Below, piece after piece: positions 26,613 through 39,500 of a DNA stretch of 64,000 nucleotides. The stretch's first letter is position 1; each line of letters opens with the position of its first letter. Where the stretch lies: positions 933,162 to 997,161 of the forward strand of contig NMRA01000105.1 of assembly GCA_002633005.1 (NCBI GenBank), read 5' to 3'. The notes below the pieces were generated by a model, which made no database searches, was not told where the DNA came from, and was given only the letters and a program-made list of their open reading frames with translations. The stretch is from Phoronis australis (taxonomy: Eukaryota; Phoronida; Phoronidae). The position numbers and the translations under genes are program-made.

Positions 26613-28499
26613 TTATATCGCCCATAATGTTCCCATAAACACATGTGCTACGATTTAGAAAAATCGCAAGGGCAGTATTGTTCTCGTGAAATCAGACACA
26701 AGTACCACATAAAAATGATCTTCCCGAATTTGTAACTTAACATGATATCTAAGAAAGTGATCTATGAGAAATGTATTGCTACATGATCTTTTGACAGCAA
26801 GAATTTTTCTAAGGTATATTCGAGACGTAATACACAATAACGGTAATATTTTTTACAAAAAAAAGATTAATTGCGGACCTCCATGTGACGTGCAAACGAA
26901 TTGAAACAAATAGGCAATATTTCCGGAAAAATTTGATAAGGTTTATCGATATAATTATTAGAATGTTACTAAATTTAATCACCTGTTAATTAATTACTTC
27001 AAAACATGAGCGTTAAGCCAGGTGTACGATTGCATTCAACTGAGACCCGTCTAAAGAATAGTGTAAAGCCAATGCAAATCTCACTCAGGCTCAGCCGGGA
27101 TCATGTTTAGGATCTACATACAGCCGAGTAGGAAGAACCTTTGACGCACATATACATCTGCATGTAGGCGACTGCACGACCCGTTGAAAAATAAAGATGA
27201 CTTGGGGAAGGCGATGGAGAGCAAAGCAAATGATACATTTATCGCAGTTTCGCACATATCCATTGCAGTTATCTGGGTACAGACCGTAGTAGTAAAGGGA
27301 ATGGACGTTCTAAACATCAAGTTGCATATACACACACACATACAGAAATAGGCAGTGTCCAACGTGCCCTCTTTGTCAAAAACTCGGTCTTCTGAGGACG
27401 AGAACCATTGCGCCGTGGGTTTATAATATCAGTGTGCATCGGTATCCCGAATAAAGAATGGTATTTCCCCCATGTGGTCTTAGTCATCCACGAACAAACG
27501 CAAAATCAAGAGAAATTATTCACATGGAATCGCTATAGTACATGTGCATGTTGAAAATGTACCGTAGATTATGCAACATACAACATGAATTCTGGGAATT
27601 TACTGCGGTTTTTACACATTTTCATGGGTTTCCCATGAGTGCTCAAAGACTTTCATGACAATTTCACGATAATCTCCAGGAACCAGGATTTTTCCATCAA
27701 AACGCGGAGGAAAAGCTGTTTTTGTTAATGGCAATATGTATACTTGAATCAATGCATGTGACGATCATGCGACATGACTCACAGAATTGAATTCTCTTAT
27801 CTTTGTGTATTCCACCATTTTTACCTCTTTCATTCAAGTTTCTGTGAGATTTTCAAGTTTGATAACTGGTGTTTTTTTCAATCTGTTTTATGATCACTTG
27901 ATACCGGGCTGTTGAAAACGATTGCGTGAATTTAAATCAAACTAGTTTCCCCTCACGCGACCGTTCATAAAATATTATCAGCGATTCAAATGTTCTAGTG
28001 GTTATCTGACTACATGATGAATTTTCAGTAATAAATACGACATATTTGTTGAAACTAACACGAACGCATCCCGACTGAACGATGTTGATGAGCAAGGGTC
28101 GCACCAGAGGAAAAATGAAAAATGAACAGCCGAAAAGCTTTCTGTTCACGAATAAATGTTTAGTATCCTCTCGTTTTCTAAACAGGCAATAAATTGAATA
28201 TACCTAAGGCAAGTTTTGCTAAAATGACACAACGTTGCGACATTCGCAACGTTTGGCTAAGTCTTTATTTAGACTCTGTGTAGATAAACGTCGCAAAGTT
28301 ACAATTGTTATTTGTGAATCATCGTGACTGGTTTGCACTCGTATAACGGGCCCATGTGGCCTCGAGGTTCGATAATAAATAATTCTTCCAATACCGTTAC
28401 CACGGGAACGTATCAACACGATGTTTAGTGCAATAATCAGGGACCAGCGAGACTTGAATTGTGAACATTTTGATTGTGTTCTTAATTCTGTCAACCAGT

Positions 28500-28530
28500 G
28501 CAGTTACATGTACACGTACATGTACATAGT
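28500..28530. repeat. CATGTA-type palindromic cluster (one of many)
   Basis: TTACATGTACACGTACATGT is one example. Similar TACATGTACATGTA runs occur near 8,469, 18,127, 20,737, 24,544, 29,395 and 30,408. The recurrence at unrelated places points to a short dispersed palindromic repeat family of this genome. Confidence 0.6.
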
Positions 28531-29561
28531 GGGCGTGTTTAAGAGTAAAACAAGACTACACGACTACAGCAGTCAGGCATTGTAAAAGTCGCCGTGACTA
28601 TGAGCCAATGAGCCAGTTCTAAAGCAATAGCGAAATATAACTTCTTTTTAGATATAGAAATAATCTCTGCTCTGAGTTAAGAACAAGATAAGATAGGTTA
28701 TATAACGGCAAGTGGTCTAGTACAAAAGTTGTTTTTTTAGAGAGAACGCCCGGATTCATTGAATCTGTGAGTTCATATCCTTCAGCCAACGTATATTTTT
28801 GTCAGACTGGCCAAACATAGTGCAATCGGAACACATTGTTTTTAACCGGATATTGCTCATCAAGTATAGACAAAAACGTACAATTTTTGCGACTAAACAG
28901 TTTACATTATGAGTTAATATTCACACTTCGATAATCTCGATGAGCAAAATGCCATTACGGCGGAAAACCGCAGCATACTCTACAACGAACCTCCAGGCGA
29001 ATTAATGCCTGACGAAATTCTTGTGGCCGCGACACAATTGCCGGCGGCAAGATAAAAATGAATACTTTCAAAGCTAATTATTTAGCAAGTAAAAATTTAA
29101 AGATGAATTATGTTAATGATTGGCAACGATAGTACTGAGCAATAGCAACGTCAATGAATAGCACATGGAAGCCTCCTACAGCGGTTTACGTATCTAAGAG
29201 TTGTAAAACGGATGGGAACTACATAATAATTGGTTGAACGTCGCTAAGAGTTAATGAATTCAAGCAATTCATTTATTGAGAGTTTGTATTCTCCAACAAG
29301 AAACAGAACAAATACGTACTAAATAAATGAATACATAAAAAGAGAAACTGAGAAAAATTTGAATACCGAGTCTATAACATAATGAATATAAAGTACATGT
29401 ACATGTACCAATCTTTCGTGCGAGATGGATAAAACGTGATGCGAGATGCTGTCGGACTTAACCGTGGATACGCGCATGCCAGGGAAAGACGGCCAATGTA
29501 CTTTGTACATGATGTCTCTTTGCGTGCAGCGTATTCAGGTGATCTCTAATACATGTTTATT

Positions 29562-29720
29562 TCAAGCCGTTTCCAGTAAGGTTGCCGGAATCCCACAGTT
29601 ACCGACCGCTGTACCGGAGGGGCAACACCAACCTCCAGTTCCGGGACGCTGCTGAATGACAAAGTGCACAGAGTTATTGTACACGGCGAGGTCAGAAGAG
29701 GCACTGCCGCTTCCGACAGA
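29562..29720 (-). CDS. Possible terminal exon, cysteine-containing, unknown
   Basis: On the minus strand a 52-residue frame runs from a weak acceptor (GTGACAG) to TGA. It reads SVGSGSASSDLAVYNNSVHF, then GGWCCPSGTAVGNCGIP near its end. The Gly/Ser/Cys content and raised GC suggest protein coding, perhaps secreted. The polypyrimidine tract is poor and no partner exon was found. Confidence 0.22.
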   Translation of the reverse strand, partial: SVGSGSASSDLAVYNNSVHFVIQQRPGTGGWCCPSGTAVGNCGIPATLLETA

Positions 29721-30164
29721 CTGTCACAACTATGTTTACTTTTTTCTAAAAGAACACGAATGTGTTCAATCTAAATAGCAAACCATGCCAACTGTTTTAA
29801 GCATGCCTCTTTAAAATGGCATCACACAACAATTGTCGAGATGATGTCACCTGAAATCATTCATCGCAAGAGGAAATTCTGTCACGGAGAAAGAATTCTG
29901 AAAATTTAGTCATAAGCGGATTTTAGGGAGGGGGGGAGGGCATGTGGTCCGCCTTTTCTCAATATGAAGCCGGCCGTGGACTGAGGTTTTACCTTCGTAA
30001 ATTCTAGTCGGGCCGACCCGCCAGTTATTTTCACTTAAGCTTTTCAGTTCAAGATATGTTTATGCATGTATAGGCTACTGTGTTATAAAGTGGACAGCTG
30101 ATTACCCCGGCTGTGAGCTGCGTGAACGGAAATATTCAATCTTGCCTAGAAAAGACGGAATTCC

Positions 30165-30184
30165 TCCCTTACCGATAAGGGAGG
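30165..30184. repeat. Perfect short hairpin
   Basis: CTCCCTTACCGATAAGGGAG folds into an 8-bp perfect stem with a 4-nt loop. No U-tract or gene end makes it a bacterial-style terminator, and its significance is unknown. Confidence 0.5.
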
Positions 30185-31310
30185 TAGACACACCGGTGGT
30201 CTTTCTATGTTCATCTTTAAAATGTGTAAAATTTCATTATAGGTCACAACGTGCTCAGTGTTTACCAATTTCACCAGAATTAGGTGCAGACCAGCGACTT
30301 TTTATCTGCTTAGTTGTCCTTTGAAAATGCGCCAAGTCAATTTTTGAACTAACGTATCATTTTATACGGACACACGGATCGCGAAACGCATTCGCAATGG
30401 ATACTGTACATGTACATGTAGTGTGCATCATCCACTATGCATTGCGCACCAATGGAAACGAGGCTTTCAGTGCAAATCCAGTGTTACCACCAATCCATTC
30501 TGGGTAAAATCGAGAAACTGGTCTTTCGAAAAGGCAATAAACTTTTGTCTTATATAAAAAACAACTTTGTTACTCCTTCAGACGAAGGACTATTAAACTT
30601 GTCACGGCTGGTTAGTTTCAGTCGTCAAGGTACACGTGTGGTTGTCAGGGACACTCCTGGTTATATAGGCTACTATAATATTGCACGTAGGTAAGACCAC
30701 TTTTGTATTGTAGCAGTTTCAGTTCAATGAAAGGGTAAGCACGCAATGATATTGGTCCAAGAATAGCAAACACATTTGAGAGGAAAGTTGATTTTAACAC
30801 CAGCCAGAACAAGGCTTTCAGCGACTAAAAGTTTATAAACATAACTACTACGGTATGTTTTATGAAAAGCGACTTTTAAGTCTTTTAAAAAAGACCAAAG
30901 ACAGAAATTTTGGTCACAGGATCCACATATAACTATTTATGAAAAATAAGTAAAATTAACTTTAGGAAAGAATAAGATACCCACAACAGTTATTTACTGA
31001 CAAAATTTGTAATTTTTCAGGCAATGATGTACTAATAATTACAATCACTTGGCGTGAAGTGGCAGCGTACGACCAAATTTCTGTCTTTTCACGAAACAGA
31101 ACCATGATGTCGACAGTTCATCAACTTCATTGTCAAAACTACGTTGTCAAATAAGACAATTACTTGGCATTTGGGTTCATCTGAGTGACAAATGCTAATC
31201 TTAGTGTACAAATCTAATAACTAAACACCCACCCCGACAAATGAACTACAACTAATGCTGTGCATGCAAAGTGCAAGTAAGCACAAGTCACGTGTATAGA
31301 CAGGGCTTGT

Positions 31311-31383
31311 GAGTGTGTGTGCGTGTGTGTGTGCGTGTGTGTGTGTGTGTGCGCGCGTGTGTGTTTGTGTATGTGTGTGTGTG
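31311..31383. repeat. (GT)n microsatellite
   Basis: About 70 bp of GT with a few GC and TT interruptions. The His/Thr-repeat ORF on the minus strand is an artefact of it. Confidence 0.98.
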
Positions 31384-32854
31384 ATACCACAGCAATCAAA
31401 TTACCAGAGGCTACTCATTTGTCTTGCTTCACTGATGAAACAGACTCCGGACTTGTCTGATGATTGAAGACGACCGAGGTCGCACCTGATTATTTAAACA
31501 AATTAACGAGCATTCAACAATGTATACCTCCAATAGGCGGTTTCATGGTAAGGGTGTGACGAAACTGCAACTCAACTTATTAATTTTCCAAAATTGGGCT
31601 TTAACGGTATGAAAACTAGAGTTCAACAGAAAGGTAATAAAAATTCAACAGTTGAGCATTCATGACAAAAAGCTTATTCTAGAAAGCAGATTTTAGATAC
31701 CAATTCTTTTGTTAAAATATAACAAAACCAATTTGCTACTGGTCTGACATACTGAAACAATCTGTACATGATAGCTGTGGTTGGAAAACTGACTATCCTG
31801 ATGTATTTTCGAGAGATACGCAAATTGAAAAAAAAATAATTTCCATGTATTTTTAGACACTCAGTGCACATGTACACACGTGAAATTCTCTGACTGCACT
31901 ACAATTCAAACACGAGCAATAAACCATGCAAAAGGAAACAATTGGTTTCAAGCACAGACACGCACGTGACACCGTTCTTTTCCAAATGACACAATCAGGC
32001 TACCCGAACAACACGACAACGGCACTCACACAGTTCCTACACATACTTACACGGCTCACGAGCCTATGCCTGGAGACCACAAATCCATAAACACAGCTCA
32101 CATACTTCCAAACACGGGTTAACCATTTCCAAACACGTGCAAGACTCGCAAAAGGCGGGTTACCAGTCCAAACATAACTAGGAATGCTCACAAGAGACTT
32201 TTACTGCATCAACTGACCAACTCACTTGAATTCCAGATATCATAGTTCATTTTACCATGCTTGGTAAGACCCACTCTGCCCAAGACTAACCACACTCTTG
32301 CACTGAGCCACAAACAAATAGTTCAAGTTTACTAAAGTCACTTTATTAATAAACTAAAAAAACAGCCGGTTTTATCCAGTATTGACCAAACTTGTTCATT
32401 TTCTTGTAACTAATAGAGCAAATCAAATAATGCTTCCCATGGCTGAGGGAATATTTAGACGAAACTTAGACTTCTTGTTTGTTGAAGTACTGATTGTGAG
32501 TGGATTTTTTTGTAGTTAAGAGACGGCCTGCATATAATTTTGATGCTGAATGGGATTCTAATAACACCAGAGAGGGTTGTGCAAGGTTTTGATTTTTGAC
32601 AACACTAAGCATTCAGGCATAGTCTTATTTGGGCAGCAAATCAGTGGAGTGTGCATCCACTAGCTATTCACTGAACACAGGCACTGAAGGAACCGGCACT
32701 TCATTGGGAACATAAATTGTGGGGTATCCGGCCTTTCGTGAGAAGGGTGGTTAGTCACAATGAAACTTGAGTCTGGGCTACCAAAAATGATTCAGTAACT
32801 GACAAACACAACACACTGAAATGGAGTCAGTGAGCCATGTTTGCAAGTCCTGAA

Positions 32855-33055
32855 GCCCGTTCCTAGTAAACTAAATTAGCTAAGACAAACTTTATTCAAT
32901 TTTAACATAAAACTTAAATTCGTCTTAAGTCTATTCCAAGGAAATAATTCTAAGTTTGACTTAAGTTTTTGACTCAAGTTTTGTCTTAAATTTGACTTAA
33001 CTTAGATTTAAGTAAAACATGAACTTAAGTTGGTTTCTTGAAACAGGACCGTAGC
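32855..33055. repeat. CTTAAG-rich repeat, probable MITE relic
   Basis: Many ACTTAAG/CTTAAGT motifs in both orientations (GTCTTAAGTC, GACTTAAGTTTTTGACTCAA) make the segment highly self-complementary. It ends TTTCTTGAAACAGGACCG, a typical MITE-like tip. The left tip is unclear. It lies in the expected CHMP7 3' UTR or just past it. Confidence 0.4.
32891..32896 (-). terminator. Candidate CHMP7 poly(A) signal
   Basis: AATAAA on the minus strand, about 530 bp past the CHMP7 stop. It is the nearest canonical hexamer I saw downstream. No transcript evidence is available. Confidence 0.35.
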
Positions 33056-33421
33056 ACATTCTTAGGTGAGGAGGCTAAAGTGAAGGAACTATATGTTCAT
33101 GAGTGTTCCAGCCGTGTTGTTCGGGTAGCCTGATAATAATATTCCCTTTGGAAAACGAGATGAATTTGAAATTGAACAACACACAGATGAACTTCCATAC
33201 AAGCCCTTCTGAGGAATCATCACCAAAACACTACAGCATTTAATGATAATTTCATATTGATCCAAACATTCCATTCTAACTATATTGAATTCAAAACCGA
33301 TCCATTTAAAGGGACATCATCACCAATAAAAGTGATTTTCTGAGATCAGTCCCAGAACATGTTTTTATACCTAAAATTATTATTTCAACTGTAATAGTTT
33401 GGCAATCTAGGGAAAACAATG

Positions 33422-33570
33422 TCAATCCCCTAATGTCAAGACAGCTTCAGCTGCCTTGTGGAGTTCACTTCCTTTAGGTGATTCACCATGCACAGAAAAG
33501 GTGAAGTTCAGCACCCCCCCTTGGGAGTTAGAAGTGTTCAGTGTGGTGTTTGGAACATCTGGCAAGGAAG
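33422..33570 (-). CDS. CHMP7: CHMP7 coding exon 9 (C-terminus and TGA stop)
   Basis: After a 9.9-kb intron, the acceptor CTTTTTAG precedes CTTCCTTGCCAGATG. The frame resumes as (A)SLPDVPN, like human LDLPDNPRN, and runs 48 more residues to TGA. The last 20 residues (KGSELHKAAEAVLTLGD at the end) hold a short helix-like stretch that may stand in for the MIT-interacting motif, but the vertebrate DAELEAELEKLSL motif is not clearly preserved. The splice acceptor and LPD motif make the exon convincing; the tail itself is diverged. Confidence 0.82.
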
Positions 33571-36500
33571 CTAAAAAGAGAAACGAGAGAAAAACAATGA
33601 GCACAACCAGCTGGGGGATATCGAAATATTTCTTCTGAACTAAGGTATAAGTGCCAACTCAAATTTTAAAATATAAGACGCAGACAGTACAATCCACAGA
33701 TTTTTCTATTACGTAATACTACAATGTCTCCAGAATTCTATATCAAAAAAATATTAAAAAATGATTTAAGTGTTGAATTCAGACACATTTAGTAAGACAT
33801 TACCAAGAATATTTACAGTGAAATCCCAACAAACTATGGCCCAATGTGGCATACCCGTAACAGGAAATTTTTTCCCGTTTTTTGAAAGTAGCCTCAAATA
33901 AACACTTAATTATTTCAATGTTCTGTAGACATGGCTATCATCAAAACAGTATTTTGAGAAATTGAAGCATCCACAGCAGCGTAACGTTGAAGTTTGTAAA
34001 CAATTTTCACAATTATGTTGTCTGAAACTAGTGACATTTTACAAAAGTGGATTTGGGGGGGCCTGCTGCCTAAGTAAATAAGGGCACTACCTAAGGACGT
34101 AAACAAAAAAATAAAAAACGCCCATGACGTACATGTACTATTTTTAGAGGTAACACCAAGATTTTTGAGAGAAACTTGTGAGTGGCCTCCTTGCAAAATC
34201 CTATGCGTCGGATGAGTGTTTCACCATTTGCATTCAAAACACGATTATTCTTGTGCTGTCATTTCACACATCAACCTCATTTTTGATGTTCATTAATGTT
34301 TCGGCAGCAATTTTTCCGGTCATCATCAGAGTAATATCAGGTGATACACTTTTACATGTATTAACAATTATTAATTATAATTATTAAATAATATTATTGT
34401 TATTTTTGGCAATTCCCATTTTAGAATCAATACTGCCTCCCATTCACTGGGACCATGATGTAATCAAAGAAGTCTCATCAGACAAATGTTCCTAAATAGT
34501 TTAATATCCTGGAATGATCAGAACACAAAAGACTCCCTTGACAAACATTAGCAGTAATAAAGGCTGCTTCAGCGAATATATGGCCACAGGCTCAGCAGTG
34601 ACTTGTTTAGTCACTGTCAACAGTACTCAAGGGGATAGCATTGGTATTTTTACAGAGCACCTTTAAAAAGACATAATCGGTTTTAGGGATTATTGTTAGA
34701 AGGGATGGACTTCCTCTTAACTTACATGTACAAGCTTTGACCAGAGCTATAAAACAACAAAATCTGATGTGTTTTTGATTTTCTTACAAATCACCATTTC
34801 TTGTCATTGGCTGCCAGTCTGTGACTCGTTGGAATCCAGGGTTATGATTAAATACATTAAAATAATTGGCTACTTACCAAATGGAGTTCAGCTCTGATAA
34901 AAACGTATTGGACCACAACCGCTAAAGTCACGAGTTTAAATCCATTTTGAAGCTCGTCTCAAAAAATTCTTTACTCCCTGATTATGTCACTTAAAGGGAT
35001 GCACTCATAGTTGTTGATAATGACAATTAATATTTCTGGGCAATAATAGTGACTGTCACTGCCACTAAACCACTCTTGGAAAGAATCAAAGATTATAGTA
35101 CGAGTGCCAGGAACTTCCTATCTCACTTCATTTTTCGCCCACATCAGACCAATCACTGCTAAGGAACAAAAGCTTCACAGCATGTTATCCGGGTCAGGCA
35201 GCGTTGGCTTAACAGATCTGGACACATGTGTTGTGATAGCCATCAACTTCCTTTTCTGTGATTAATATTACCTGGACAGACATGAGGGACCAGGTTCAGC
35301 CTATTCAAAAGCATGCAAATAGGTGTTTGAAAATGGTGATATGACACATTTCAACATGTTTCAGAAGTTCCGGGAGTCACTAAAAGAGGAAATGTTTTAC
35401 TTTTCCAAAGCACAAACCAAGAGTATTTAACTGACACAATACAAGATGGCTGCCTTGAGTAGCGTTCACTATAGCTGCAATAAACCATGGCCAGCCGTTA
35501 AAATAACTTTCTTCAAAAATGTATTTGTTCTTCCAAAGCATCATTGTGTTTTCATCCTAAGTTTAGAATTAATGATTGCGCTACAACACCTGGCATTCTG
35601 ACAATGGAATCACTACCTCGATGGCTGAAATTAAAACACCGCGGCAAGGAAAGTAACAGTCCTCGTCTGCAGTAATGATGAACTGTGACAGTAGTGACCT
35701 TTCCAAGCCTATAAATCATATCTAATCTGAGTAAGGAACGAGACCAGGCCAACTTTACAACAGTAAGTGGACGGAATAAAACTATTCAGCAAAAGGCGCG
35801 GGTTTATTGGACCTTTGACAGACACAGTGAATTCTAACATCTCGCTAAAGCAGCATAAATATTACACGAAAAAAATATTAGTTCCAGTTAAGTCTTAAGA
35901 TCGAAATCTGACAATTCCATGAAAAGGTACAATTATTTTTCACACAATACAGTGAATAAGTGAAACATTTTTTCAGGATCATCAAGAAAATTATAGTCTA
36001 TTATAACTTGGTTTCCACTTCACAGACATTATTATTTAATATAACAAGAGCAACGCGGAGCGTTGAAATGCGCCCACGAATGCACCGCAAATGGTGTGCT
36101 TTTAGGGTTATTTATTTGTATCATAAAAATGGCCACTAGATGGCGCAAGAACGTACAATCCATCCAAAAACGGGAACATACCATATTTCATTAAAAAATC
36201 TGTTAAGGAACTTCAGAGAATCAAACGAATACAGAATAAACTGAAATTGCTACTTTTGGGCACAGCATCTGTTGGATCCACCTGAAAGTCATCGTTTGTT
36301 GTTATCTTCATATAAATAAACTTACTAAATTTAATAAAGATCCTGCAGTGGGTTTAGGAGATACAGCTACATGTATGGGTGCAAAACAAAACCATACTCA
36401 AAACATATACGCCAATTCTCAAAACCATACCTAGAATGATTAGGTTGATAGAGGGGTGGACACCAAAAACAAGATTTGAAAACAGCAAAAATGGCCACTA

Positions 36501-39500
36501 GGTGGCGCAAAATACCTCGATTCCAACCAAAAACAGGAGGATAGCGTCATCTCACCAATAGATGCCTATATTTGAAATTTTATGGAAATTTGTTGGGGAC
36601 CTTCGAAGACAGACTGGTAAACATAAAAAATAAAATTGCCACTAGAGGGCACACCAGTAGTCAGACCCATCTGAAAGTCATCGTCCTTCGTGGTCAACAT
36701 CATATAAATACACTTGCTAAATTAAGTAGAGATCCTGCAAACAGTTTAGGAGATACAGCCATGAGCGCAAAAAATGACACTAGGAGGCGCCAAAGTAGTT
36801 GAAGTCGTCGGAAAATCATCTTCTGCCGTCCACTTCATAGCAAAACATACAATTATCCTGAAAGCGGTTTGGTCGATAGACGAGTGGACACCAAAAAAAA
36901 GACTCAAAAACAGTAAAAATGACCACTAGGTGGCACAAACTAGGTCGAATCCATCTGAAAACGAAGAGATAATGTCACCTGATTAACAGATGCCTGTATG
37001 TCAAATTTTATGAAAATACATTGAGGACCTTTGAACATACAGAGGCCGTAAAAAAAATAAAATTGCCACTAGGTGGCACACCAGTAGTCAGATCTGTCTG
37101 AAAGTAATTGTCCTCTGTTGTTAACATCATATAAATACACTTACTAAGTTTAGTGATGATCCTGCAAATGGTTTAGGAGATACAACCATAGGCACAAGAA
37201 AAACAAAACTGCCACTAGGCGGCGCCACAGTAGTCGAAGTCGTCGGAAAATCATTGTCAGTCGTCCAGTTCATAGTAAGAACATACATCCTTTGAGCAGT
37301 TTGTTTGATAGAGGGGTGGATGTAAAAAAAACAGACTTGAAAACAGTAAAATTGGCCACCAGGTGGCACAAACTACGTCAAATCCATCTGAAAACGGGAG
37401 GATAGCGTCATCTCATTAATAGGTGCCTGTATACCAAATTTTATAAAAATCCGTTTAGGACTTTTGAAGAAACAGAGGTAAACACAAAAACTAAAATTAC
37501 CACTAGGGGCACACCGGTAGTCCGATCCGCCCAAAAGTTCGCTCATGCCGTCCCATTCACGCAACGAACACATGCAAAATTTCATGAATATATGTCAAGG
37601 CGTTTTTGGAGATAGAACAGTGGATGCCGGACGCCAGACACCGGACGCCACGGATGGAGATGACGGCATAAAAATTATATTTCAGTAATTATTTTTGTCT
37701 GAAATAAGTTAAGAAGTCAGCAGTTAAAAGTGGGATAATGATGTTCCTTACGAGAAATGCTTCATGAATAGAAACAAAGCTTGCTTCAACATTGCATACA
37801 TAAAAACTGCAGAACAGAAATACAGTACATAAAACGAAATGACATAACAGAAGTGGAATATTTGCCTCATAAAGGCTGAGAGCAAGTGTGGAATTTAGTA
37901 TCAGAGTCCTTAGAAAGACCAGTGGTTATGGGGGCAGGGGNNNGGGGGGGTTCTTTGTCTGAGCAACATTTGGTATGCCATGCAAAATTTAAGGCCTATA
38001 CATGTTTAATGGAACACATTGGCAATAGCTGTTATTACACAAGAGAAGCTAATCACAATGAGGGTTAATTATATTGATCTTAGCAAAATTGGAGTCATGC
38101 AGTCTAATTCATTGCCTCTCTAGAATCAGTTATAATAATTTATACCTTTTGCACTCAGTTAATTGCAGTCAAGCAGCATAATCATAAGACTCTCAACTTG
38201 AAATAATTCCATGAGTGCTATCGTTTAAATTTTAATAATTTTGTTTGTTGTAGCTACCATGACATCACTCTGACACCATTGTTTTGCTAGGCATTTCTTG
38301 TTTTTAATGTAAAGGACCTGGTCACATGAACAACTAAACGAAGACTGAAGTCAAAAATCAAATTCTGCAGGCTTTTTTTTCAGAAAATGTGTATTTTTGT
38401 TAGATTAAGCTTAGTTTTTATAGTTTTATAGATATTTTAGAACTACAGAGACTTATCAAAAAGGAATCTATGTAACATCAACTATCTACTAAATATTCCT
38501 AAATAATGTGGACATTGCTGCTGCAATAGTCACTCACACGGGTTTGGGATTTAGAGAACCAGTTTATTCAGTGCATCAAAATTATTGGTTCTCAAAACGT
38601 GGGTCCCCTTTAAGTGATTATTACCGATATTTCAATAGAGAATGGCCGCATGAGCAGCAGTATCAGAACACGAAATATCATGTTTGACTAAGTCCGAGTT
38701 AAACTATACCAAGATATTGATTCTTATATGTTAAATTAGATAGGTAACATCTTGTACATGTAACTTCAAGAAACATTGGCCGACAATACAGGTAAGTAGA
38801 AGGTAATAAACAGTGATTGATCATGGCTTGTTCAAAGGTATGAAGTGATATAGTAGATTTGGTGAAAAGTAAAACTAGCGCTGAAGACACATTGAAAGAC
38901 GTCTGGCCATTAGGTTAATAAAGTGATTTTGTGATGGTAATTGAAAGAAAAGAATTAGCAAAAATCCTTTGAAGTTAGTACAGGCGAGACTAAAATTGCC
39001 ACAGCTTTCAAAGACAAAGAAATGTCAGACAGATTTAATAGAGAAATCAAAGTATACCAACAACTAACTGCTTGGCAAATATTCGATAGGCATCGAATGT
39101 TCTAATATGCCGCAGAGGGCTCTGGTTTATAGGCAGAGAGTAAATACAATGCATTGCAATATCTAAAGCTGTGCATGGTGAAAACAAATTAACATTCTAC
39201 AGAATAGGTGCAATCTAATCACAGCCCCAGTTGCTGAAACAGGATGGCAATTAGCAACAATTGAATAATGACCACAGATGAATCGGACGCATCTTTGCAG
39301 CATATAACCGAGAGGCCACAATTTCATTTTGAGAGTGAAGCTGTGTACGACTGAATAATCGATGTTGATTTGAATTGACCAGGTTTCCGGATACGCATGT
39401 CACAAACAATAAAGGAGGTACCTAAAAACACTGACACAATTCAGCGGAGGTTTATAGATCCACTAGAGGAAGACAATTTCTGCACTTTAATACACTTAGT

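Larger units (their letters stand above)
25710..29300. other. No recognisable gene
   Basis: Short ORFs only. The frame at 25,926-26,114 (MIRMSNPKHKHESVIVRLSE and on) has a fairly natural composition but no homology that I recognise. A SINE-like head is annotated at 26,525. Confidence 0.45.
29730..33415. other. No recognisable gene; CHMP7 3' UTR side at right end
   Basis: Roughly 32,890-33,421 would be CHMP7 3' UTR if the AATAAA at 32,896 is used. The 30,437-30,694 plus-strand frame ends near a strong donor (CGTAG/GTAAGA at 30,690) but its protein is not recognisable. Confidence 0.45.

Noticed and set aside
31214-31399. His/Thr-repeat protein on the minus strand
   Set aside because: It is the translation of the GT microsatellite.
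36572-37585. Several ORFs inside the 145-bp-unit array
   Set aside because: They are repeat translations with no consistent frame between units.
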